Below are positions 1-6,132 of a stretch of DNA of 9,468 nucleotides, one piece after another. The notes beneath the pieces were generated by a model. The model was not told the DNA's origin. It ran no database searches and saw only the letters and a program-made list of their open reading frames with translations. Both the position numbers and the translations under genes were made by a program. Each line of letters starts with the position of its first letter. The first letter of the stretch is position 1. Location: NCBI GenBank assembly GCA_020054175.1, contig JAGVLR010000156.1:1-9468 (forward strand), given 5' to 3'. The DNA comes from Candidatus Dadabacteria bacterium (GTDB taxonomy: Bacteria > Desulfobacterota_D > UBA1144 > Nemesobacterales > UBA2774).

Positions 1-7
1 ATCGTAG

Positions 8-64
8 TTCAGAATGACGGAAGTGAGGTGGTTCCTCGCTCGCTCGGAACCGTTGGGAATGACA
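8..64. repeat. Interspersed repeat, copy A (hairpin plus GGGAATGACA tail)
   Basis: The segment begins with TTCAGAATGACGG (8-20). It continues with an inverted repeat, GGTTCC (30-35) and GGAACC (46-51), around a TCGCTCGCTC loop, and ends in GTTGGGAATGACA. Bases 32-64 match 5901-5933 at 31 of 33 positions, in the same orientation, so this is a dispersed element and not chance similarity. It lies directly downstream of the minus-strand oxidoreductase gene and could help end that transcript, although no T-tract follows the hairpin. The 5' side is cut by the window edge. No protein is encoded here. Confidence 0.75.
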
Positions 65-76
65 AAATAGGGGGCC

Positions 77-1081
77 TCAGGCGTAGGGCGGGGCGAGGGA
101 TTCGAGGGATTCCCTTACGAGCTCGCGCGAAGCTTTCGGCGGGAAGAGGAGTATAGGCAGATCCATTCCGTCTTTAATGTAGGCCTCAACTATGGCCCTC
201 CCGTGCCCGGGCGTGCCTGAAACCGAAAGCGAATCGAGCATCCTTTCGCTCACGGCAGAAACCGCTTCTTTCTTATTGGCATTTTCGTACGCGCTCTTTA
301 TTGCGCCGGCTTCTTCGCCGAAGCCGTAACGGACAAGAGTGTTGTAATAGAAAGCACCCATTCCTCCCGCGTAATATGCGATGTGCTCCTTTACCGGGGC
401 CTTCGCGGACTCGCCGTCTTTCGATACGGCTGTCGTGATATAAGGGCATATCGGTATTGTGATGTCCGCCCTTCCCTTCGATTCAGCCCCGAGTGCGAGC
501 TCTTTCCCGGCTTCGCGTATGCCTTCCCTTGGTATGAGGAAGGGTATCCAGCCGTCGGCGACTTCGCCTGTGAGGCGTATATTCTTCGGACCTATAGCCG
601 CGACGAGTATGGGGATATCGGGACGGAGTGGCTTGAACTGGAGGCGGAAGCCCTTGAGACGGAATATTTCGCCGTCGTAATCGACCCTGCCGCCCGAAAG
701 GATCATCTTTATTATCTCGACGTATTCCCGCGTGCGCTGAAGGGGCTTTTCGAAACCGAGCCCGTGCCAGTTCTCTATGACGGCCGGACCGCTCGTGCCG
801 AGCCCGAGCATCATGCGGCCTTCGGAGATTTCGTCGAGTGTCGCAATAGTCTGCGCGATGACGGAAGGCGTGCGGCTGAAGACGGGGATTATCCCCGTGC
901 CGAGGTTAATGCGCTTTGTGTTCGAAGCGAGGAGGCCGAGTAGAGAGAATGCGTCCCTGCCCCACATCTCGGGTACCCATATGGAATGGTAGCCGAGGCC
1001 CTCGGCGAGGCGCGCGAACTCGACGAGCTCACCGGTTTTGATGTCTGGCCAGTAGGGCGCCACTATGCCTACGCCTTTCAT
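77..1081 (-). CDS. LLM-class (luciferase-like, probably F420- or FMN-dependent) oxidoreductase
   Basis: This 334-residue protein has the layout of the bacterial luciferase-like monooxygenase / F420-dependent oxidoreductase superfamily, a TIM barrel that binds reduced flavin or F420. Supporting segments are the N-terminal beta strand and helix (FARLAEGLGYHSIWVPE, residues 22-38), INLGTGIIPVFSRTP (58-72), LDEISEGRMMLGLGTSGP (82-99, the glycine-rich cofactor segment), a QFKPLRPDIPILVAAIGPK stretch (148-166) and EVADGWIPF (173-181). Length is normal for the family. The start is supported by AGGAGG about 5 nt before the ATG. The substrate cannot be read from sequence, and close homologues act on very diverse compounds. 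No F420-synthesis gene is visible, so FMN use is equally possible. The gene is transcribed divergently from the aminopeptidase and has no same-strand partner in the window. Confidence 0.9.
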   Translation of the reverse strand: MKGVGIVAPYWPDIKTGELVEFARLAEGLGYHSIWVPEMWGRDAFSLLGLLASNTKRINLGTGIIPVFSRTPSVIAQTIATLDEISEGRMMLGLGTSGPAVIENWHGLGFEKPLQRTREYVEIIKMILSGGRVDYDGEIFRLKGFRLQFKPLRPDIPILVAAIGPKNIRLTGEVADGWIPFLIPREGIREAGKELALGAESKGRADITIPICPYITTAVSKDGESAKAPVKEHIAYYAGGMGAFYYNTLVRYGFGEEAGAIKSAYENANKKEAVSAVSERMLDSLSVSGTPGHGRAIVEAYIKDGMDLPILLFPPKASRELVRESLESLAPPYA

Positions 1082-1134
1082 TTCCGCCTCCTGCCCGCGG
1101 CCGGCGCATTTACAGGGGCCCGCAGGTCAGGGCA

Positions 1135-1144
1135 TATTATAATA
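1135..1144. promoter_or_regulatory. Palindromic -10 region in the divergent intergenic space
   Basis: The 108-bp gap between the divergent oxidoreductase and aminopeptidase genes holds one AT-rich island in otherwise GC-rich DNA. It is the perfect 10-bp palindrome TATTATAATA. It supplies a consensus TATAAT on the plus strand (1138-1143) and another on the minus strand (1136-1141). Predicted starts would give leaders of roughly 40 nt (plus) and 50 nt (minus). TTTACA at 1109-1114 resembles a -35 box for the plus strand but sits 20-23 nt away, which is too far for sigma70. The minus-strand -35 position is a poor match. The promoter call is therefore inferred from the -10 box and location only. 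Confidence 0.5.
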
Positions 1145-1189
1145 CCGGCGCGGTACGGCGCAAATAAAAGCAGAATTCGGAGGCGAAAA

Positions 1190-2149
1190 ATGGACGAGCT
1201 TAAAAGCGCGGCGAAGATAGCGGTCGAGGGCTGCATGGCGGTTAAGGAAGGAGAGAACGTTCTCGTAATAACGGACGAGCCGTCGAGGAAGATAGGCTAC
1301 GCGCTCTGGGAGGCGGCGAGGGACGCGGGGGCGGAAGCTTCCGTCATAGAGATAATACCGAGAAAGTCGAACGGCGAGGAGCCGCCCGCATACGTCGCGG
1401 AGCTTATGAAGCTCGTGGACGCGATTCTCATACCGACGTCGAAATCGCTGAGCCATACCGATGCGAGACGAAGCGCGTGCAAGGCGGGAGTCAGGATCGC
1501 GACCCTCCCCGGGATAACCGAGGACATGATGGTGAGGACGCTCAACGCCGATTACGACGCCATAGCGAAAAGGAGCGACGCGCTCGCCGCGATTATCTCT
1601 AAAGCCTCGAATGTCAGGGTGACTTCCGAAAAGGGGACCGACATAAATCTCGTCGTCGAGGGAAGGGAGGGGCAGTCCGACACCGGAAGGAACCACAAGC
1701 CGGGGGATTTCAGCAACCTCCCCGCCGGGGAGGCGTACGTCGCGCCGCTCGAAGGAAAATCCGAGGGGGTGGTCGTCTTCGACGGCTCCATGGCCGGGGT
1801 CGGGATACTGAAGGACGAGGTGATAAAGGTTAAGGTGGAAGAGGGATTCGCCACTGAAATTACCGGGGGAAAGGGCGCGGAGAGACTTATATCGATAATG
1901 GAGCCTCACGGGAAGCTCGCGTTTAATCTCGCAGAGCTCGGCATAGGGACTCACGACAAGGCACTCATCACCGGGCATGTTCTCGAAGATGAAAAAGTCA
2001 TCGGCACGATACACATAGCCTTCGGCGATAACAAGAGCATGGGCGGGACTGTCAGGGTTGCGAGCCATCTGGACGGGGTGGTGATGAGCCCCTCCGTTAC
2101 CGTGGACGGGGAGCTTATAATGAAGGACGGAAAGCTGCTCATATTCTGA
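1190..2149 (+). CDS. M29-family (aminopeptidase T-like) metallopeptidase
   Basis: This 319-residue protein resembles the thermophilic aminopeptidase family (COG2309, peptidase family M29), cytosolic metal-dependent exopeptidases that release N-terminal residues. The C-terminal half carries the family motifs: PAGEAYVAP (178-186), LAELGIGTH (247-255), LEDEKVIGTIHIAFGDN (265-281) and SHLDGV (292-297). From family knowledge, likely metal ligands are E181, E249, H275, H293 and D295. The tyrosine found between the two histidines in canonical members is not evident. At 319 residues it is shorter than the roughly 400-residue canonical enzymes, so it probably belongs to a short subgroup, and its activity is less certain than its fold. 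The start at 1190 is chosen because GGAGG lies 7 nt upstream. An in-frame extension back to 986 would run through the divergent promoter and the neighbouring gene. It heads the plus-strand run ending with the LigD-PE-like gene. Confidence 0.8.
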   Translation: MDELKSAAKIAVEGCMAVKEGENVLVITDEPSRKIGYALWEAARDAGAEASVIEIIPRKSNGEEPPAYVAELMKLVDAILIPTSKSLSHTDARRSACKAGVRIATLPGITEDMMVRTLNADYDAIAKRSDALAAIISKASNVRVTSEKGTDINLVVEGREGQSDTGRNHKPGDFSNLPAGEAYVAPLEGKSEGVVVFDGSMAGVGILKDEVIKVKVEEGFATEITGGKGAERLISIMEPHGKLAFNLAELGIGTHDKALITGHVLEDEKVIGTIHIAFGDNKSMGGTVRVASHLDGVVMSPSVTVDGELIMKDGKLLIF

Positions 2150-2189
2150 CGGACGGGAAATACGGCGGACGTGTGGTAAATTTTAATCT

Positions 2190-4433
2190 ATGGAAAGCGC
2201 CGTAAGCTCGCTCGTATTTTTAGATCCCCCCGGCCTCAAGGAAGCGGCGATATTCGCCGTGTTCCTGGCCATAGTGATTTACGGCTCCATAAGGAGCTCG
2301 AGGTCGATAGAGAGCGCCCGCAAAAGGGCGGCCATCATGTCGCTCCACGTTCTCGCATTCCTTATCATCTGCTTCCTGCTGTTAAACCCCGCCCTCAGGG
2401 TCGACAGCTACAAGGAAGAAAAGAGGCGGCTGGCGGTGCTCGTGGACAAATCCTGGAGCATGAATCTCGCGAGCGGTGCCGACGCGGGCACTCGCATCGA
2501 CGCCGCGAGAAACTTTCTCAAAAACAATTCCGGATTCTTTTCCAGACTGAACGATGATTTCGTCGTCGAATATTACACGTTCGGCAGCGGACTCGAGCCG
2601 ATCTCTCCTGATGCAGTAATGACGGAGGAGCCGCGAAACGGCAATACAGATTTCGGGATGCTCCTTGGGGAGCTCGGGGAGAAGAACAGCCGGGGCGAGC
2701 TCGACGAGGCCATAATAATCTCGGACGGCCGGAACAACGGGGACTCCGCGAGTGAAGCCGGCGAGGGCGACAGGCGAGGGCTCAGGATAAATACGGTCGG
2801 GGCGCTGACCGGCGACGCTTCGCCGGATCTCTGGATAGACGGCGTTAAATCGAGCGAGGTCTCGTTTCTGAGGTATCCGTATTCGGTGGAAGTGAATGTG
2901 AAAACGACGGGCAAAGGCGGGATGAGCATTCCGGTATCGCTCTACGACGGCGACAAGCTTGTAGCCATAAAAGAGGTTGCGATAGACGGCGCTTCCAGGT
3001 CAGGGAGCGTCGATTTCGAGATAAACCCGCTCACGCTCGGAAGGCAGATATACACGGCGTCTGTGCCTGTCATGGCGGGCGAGGTGATAACCGAAAACAA
3101 CCAGAAGTCTTTTTATACGGACGTAATCATAAACAAGATACGCATACTGCATGTGGCCGGGAGCCCTTCCTGGGACGTCCGGTTTTTGAGGAAGGCGCTC
3201 AAGAGGAATCCGAATGTCGATCTAGTTTCATTTTTTATCTTGAGGGACCCTTCGGACCTCGTATTCGCGACGGAGAACGAGCTTAGCCTTATACCGTTCC
3301 CCGTGAACGAGATATTCGGCTCGGAGCTCGGGACGTTCGACATCGTTATCTTCCAGAACTTCAATTTTCAGCCCTACGGCATTTTCGGGTTCCACCTCCG
3401 GAGCATAAGGGATTACGTCCTGAACGAGGGCGGGGCGTTCCTGATGATAGGAGGCAACAAGAGCTTCGACAGCGGGAATTACGGCGCGACGCCTATTTCG
3501 GAAATACTTCCCGTCGAGCTCGATTACATTCCGCGTACGCTGACCGAGACCATCAGCGACAGGACAGTCCACCCGAAGCTCACGATGGCCGGGAAGAATC
3601 ATCCGATAATGAAGATATTCCCGGACAAGAAAAAGAACGAGGACGAGTGGAACGGCATGCCGGAGCTCGAAGGGTTTAACATGGTGCAGGGGCTCAGCCC
3701 AGACGCCGTGCCGCTCCTCGTATCGCCGGACGGCGAGCCTATTTTAGCAGTAGCCAAAGTCGGCTCCGGGAAGGCCGCGACGTTTCTTTCGGACTCGTCC
3801 TGGAAATGGAATTTTGTCAGGGGGAGCGAGGGAGACGTTTCGCCCATATACGAGAAATTCTGGAACAGGCTCTTTTTATGGTTCGTGAACGACCCGGATC
3901 TGAATGACGTCAGGGTGGAGACGGACAAGGCCGTGTACGCCCCCGGGCAGAAGGCCGAGCTCCGGATGTGGGTGCTGAGCGACGAGGAATCTGAAGCGGC
4001 CCCCGGCGCTGCGCTTGTTCATCCGGACGGTGAAATCGAGCAGATTTCGCTGGAGAGGGCAGGGGACAACATGTTTACAGCGGAAATAGAGACGGAGGAG
4101 CCCGGGGTATACAGAGTAACGGCTGGTGAGAATGGCGGCGCACCGGCGGATGAGGAGATGGGCGGAATATCGTTTATCGTTGAGCCGCCGGCCAGGGAAG
4201 TGAGGGGGCCGACGTCGGATGAGAACTATCTTAAATCGATCGCGACCGGGAGCGGCGGGGTTTATATCAGGGCCGGGGACAGCGCCGACAAGCTTAAAAT
4301 AGATGATTCACGCAAGAAAACCGTCACCGGATACGAGACCAAAGAGCTCTGGGACAACCCGTTCTTTCTTTTGCTGATATTGGGGTTATTATTTTCGGAA
4401 TGGTCGCTAAGAAGGAGATGGGGACTTAAGTAA
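2190..4433 (+). CDS. Membrane protein with VWA domain and glutamine-amidotransferase-like domain
   Basis: This 747-residue protein has two N-terminal membrane helices (about residues 18-34 and 51-67) and one near the C-terminus (about 723-738). A large extracytoplasmic region lies between them. A von Willebrand factor A domain follows the second helix, with a complete MIDAS metal site: D86-x-S88-x-S90 (VDKSWSMN), T153 and D179 (IISDGRNN). A beta-rich stretch (about 215-310) is followed by a class I glutamine-amidotransferase-like fold (about 317-570: ILHVAGSPSWDVRFL, GTFDIVIFQNF, GGAFLMIGGNKSF). No cysteine sits where the catalytic nucleophile would be, so this domain is probably structural or ligand-binding. 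An Ig-like segment (about 575-665) precedes the last helix. Related proteins usually accompany MoxR ATPase, DUF58 and BatA genes, none of which is present here. The start has only a weak ribosome-binding site. The gene begins 40 nt after the aminopeptidase. Its function is unknown; a role in envelope complex assembly is inference. Confidence 0.85.
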   Translation: MESAVSSLVFLDPPGLKEAAIFAVFLAIVIYGSIRSSRSIESARKRAAIMSLHVLAFLIICFLLLNPALRVDSYKEEKRRLAVLVDKSWSMNLASGADAGTRIDAARNFLKNNSGFFSRLNDDFVVEYYTFGSGLEPISPDAVMTEEPRNGNTDFGMLLGELGEKNSRGELDEAIIISDGRNNGDSASEAGEGDRRGLRINTVGALTGDASPDLWIDGVKSSEVSFLRYPYSVEVNVKTTGKGGMSIPVSLYDGDKLVAIKEVAIDGASRSGSVDFEINPLTLGRQIYTASVPVMAGEVITENNQKSFYTDVIINKIRILHVAGSPSWDVRFLRKALKRNPNVDLVSFFILRDPSDLVFATENELSLIPFPVNEIFGSELGTFDIVIFQNFNFQPYGIFGFHLRSIRDYVLNEGGAFLMIGGNKSFDSGNYGATPISEILPVELDYIPRTLTETISDRTVHPKLTMAGKNHPIMKIFPDKKKNEDEWNGMPELEGFNMVQGLSPDAVPLLVSPDGEPILAVAKVGSGKAATFLSDSSWKWNFVRGSEGDVSPIYEKFWNRLFLWFVNDPDLNDVRVETDKAVYAPGQKAELRMWVLSDEESEAAPGAALVHPDGEIEQISLERAGDNMFTAEIETEEPGVYRVTAGENGGAPADEEMGGISFIVEPPAREVRGPTSDENYLKSIATGSGGVYIRAGDSADKLKIDDSRKKTVTGYETKELWDNPFFLLLILGLLFSEWSLRRRWGLK

Positions 4434-4521
4434 AGGCAAGCCCGGGTGAATCTCAAAACGGCCATGCCCGGGACGCCGAGGCTATGGCCGCATCCTCGAA
4501 AAAAAGACCCCGAAAACAGAG

Positions 4522-5269
<748 letters not shown>

Positions 5270-5286
<17 letters not shown>

Positions 5287-5662
5287 TTATGCCGTATGGC
5301 GGCACGCAACGGATGCGCCGCACTACGACCTTTTTATCAGGCGGGAGAGTGGCGTCGTTCACTGGATTGTACCCTCGAACATGCCCGAGGAAGAGAGCGA
5401 CAAGAGGCTCGCGATCGAGCAGGCTCTGCAGCAGGAATTTCCGGAAGCAACTCCTGGAGGCATGTACGGGGACGGCTACGGCGAGGGGAAAGTGGAGCTT
5501 TGGCACCAGGGGATATATAGCGCGGAGCTGTCGATGAAGAGCAAGATGGTCTTGAGTATCGAGGAAGGCAGGATGCGGGGGAAGTATCTCATGATCGTCC
5601 CCGCCTGGGGGAGATGGACTGAGAAGAGGATCTGGGTTATAGAGAAGATTGCGAATATGTAG
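5270..5662 (+). CDS. Stand-alone LigD 3'-phosphoesterase (PE)-like domain protein
   Basis: This 130-residue protein resembles the N-terminal 3'-phosphoesterase domain of bacterial DNA ligase D, which heals 3' ends during double-strand-break repair. The resemblance runs in order: HATDAPHYDLFI (12-23; LigD has H-x5-HYDxRLE), GVVHWIVPSNMP (28-39; LigD SWAVPKGPS), KRLAI (45-49; LigD KRLAV), GGMYGDGYGEGKVELWHQGIY (63-83; LigD YGGG..xIWDxGxY), then a GRMRGKYLMIV strand (102-112). From the known LigD PE structure, metal ligands correspond to H12, H18 and D20, and a phosphate-contacting arginine to R46. However, the arginine after HYD is F22, and the histidine and tyrosine of the LigD EDHPLDY segment are missing. 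Catalysis is therefore doubtful. No ligase or polymerase domain is attached, and no Ku gene is nearby. The ATG lies inside the end of coaX in another frame, suggesting translational coupling. The family call is from memory of motifs. Confidence 0.7.
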
Positions 5663-5728
5663 TGTGTTTGCTACTTTCGATCAATGGAAAGCAGAAGTCT
5701 TTTGCAATTAAATCTTTTAAAGATGTCA

Positions 5729-5755
5729 GATCCTGAAACAAGTTCAAGATGACGG
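5729..5755. repeat. Short imperfect inverted repeat with ATGACGG tail
   Basis: TCCTGAA (5731-5737) and TTCAAGA (5743-5749) form a stem with one mismatch around a five-base loop, followed by TGACGG. The tail TTCAAGATGACGG matches TTCAGAATGACGG at 8-20 in 11 of 13 positions. Elements of this type (GATCCTGAAACAAGTTCAGGATGACG) recur between genes in many bacterial genomes, as I recall from general familiarity. It lies about 70 nt after the PE-like gene and has no T-tract, so I do not call it a terminator. Confidence 0.5.
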
Positions 5756-5764
5756 ATGGGTGGG

Positions 5765-5811
5765 GTCGCAGCTGAGCGCCGCGACATCGGATTTATGCAC
5801 GCGTGGCGTGC
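5765..5811. repeat. Two-hairpin repeat element, short copy
   Basis: A first dyad, GTCGC (5765-5769) with GCGAC (5781-5785), is followed by TCGGATTTAT. Then comes a perfect 6-bp hairpin, GCACGC-GTG-GCGTGC (5797-5811). Bases 5781-5811 align without gaps to 6013-6043 with about 25 of 31 identities, in direct orientation. The element lies in a gene-free region and carries no open frame that looks like a gene. Confidence 0.6.
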
Positions 5812-5897
5812 TGGATTCCCGATACAGGCATTGATACTAAAGAAGGCAGATTTAGAACAGTACTGGAGAAACGATTGCGGGATGAGGGAGTAGCGTC

Positions 5898-5933
5898 CGA
5901 TTCCTCGCTCGCTCGAAATCGTTGGGAATGACA
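5898..5933. repeat. Interspersed repeat, copy B
   Basis: This is the second copy of the element at the window start. CGATT (5898-5902) and AATCG (5917-5921) enclose the TCGCTCGCTC loop, followed by TTGGGAATGACA. It matches copy A at 31 of 33 positions over 5901-5933. The stem is maintained by a paired change, G31-C50 in copy A becoming A5900-T5919. One C-A mismatch (5903 with 5916) has appeared. Confidence 0.75.
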
Positions 5934-5949
5934 CAACTAGTGGTTCTAC

Positions 5950-6043
5950 GACGTAGCTGCTGTGTTGCTAGAGACGCCATTCGCGCGGATGGCGATAATA
6001 CAATTATCCTTGGCTACGTCGGATTCCTGCACGTGTGACGTGC
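5950..6043. repeat. Two-hairpin repeat element, long branched copy
   Basis: The outer stem GACGTAGC (5950-5957) with GCTACGTC (6013-6020) is perfect over 8 bp. Inside it lie two further dyads: CGCCAT/ATGGCG (5975-5980, 5989-5994) and ATAAT/ATTAT (5995-5999, 6003-6007). After the outer stem comes TCGGATTCCT and a perfect hairpin, GCACGT-GTG-ACGTGC (6029-6043). The order (closing stem, TCGGATT spacer, GCACGY hairpin) repeats that of 5765-5811, with extra branched sequence inserted in the apical part. It could be a mobile repeat derivative or a structured RNA, and the sequence alone does not decide. Confidence 0.55.
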
Positions 6044-6056
6044 CACTGATTTAAAT

Positions 6057-6128
6057 ATGAACGTAAATTTATGTATGCTTGACGGACCGGGCCGGGAGGC
6101 GGATCAGGCCTCCGTCGTCTACGTTCAT
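6057..6128. promoter_or_regulatory. Nested inverted repeats in the leader of the transporter gene
   Basis: ATGAACGT (6057-6064) is the exact inverse of ACGTTCAT (6121-6128). Inside lies a second exact pair, GACGGA (6081-6086) and TCCGTC (6111-6116). Inside that, GGCC pairs (6090-6093, 6107-6110), or alternatively GGAGGC/GCCTCC (6095-6100, 6108-6113). The only Shine-Dalgarno-like GGGAGG (6094-6099) sits in the loop of the first arrangement and in the stem of the alternative. The block ends 4 nt before the chosen ATG. An AT-rich stretch (6048-6080) may hold the promoter. A regulatory role is inferred from position and symmetry. Confidence 0.4.
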
Positions 6129-6132
6129 TTAT

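Noticed and set aside
986..1189. In-frame extension of the aminopeptidase upstream of 1190
   Set aside because: It would overlap the divergent gene's start and the promoter island, and it adds a non-family sequence. The ATG at 1190 has a clear GGAGG.
1127..2068. Minus-strand 313-codon open frame
   Set aside because: It lies opposite the aminopeptidase, has Arg/Tyr-rich low-sense composition and no family resemblance. It is a GC-rich shadow frame.
3113..3602. Minus-strand open frames opposite the VWA membrane protein
   Set aside because: The plus-strand frame is continuous with recognisable domains throughout. The antisense frames show no motif or start signal.
5712..5724. Palindrome ATCTTT-T-AAAGAT
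   Set aside because: It is AT-rich and short, lacks a following T-tract, and is likely chance in an AT-richer spacer. It is not a convincing terminator or operator.
5671..5934. Minus-strand 87-codon open frame in the repeat island
   Set aside because: It spans several of the inverted repeats and has no ribosome-binding site or recognisable motif. It is best explained as translated repeats.
5663..6132. CRISPR array or tRNA in the repeat-rich gap
   Set aside because: The repeats are few, irregularly spaced and individually palindromic. There is no spacer-repeat periodicity, and no tRNA T-loop or CCA-end signature is visible.
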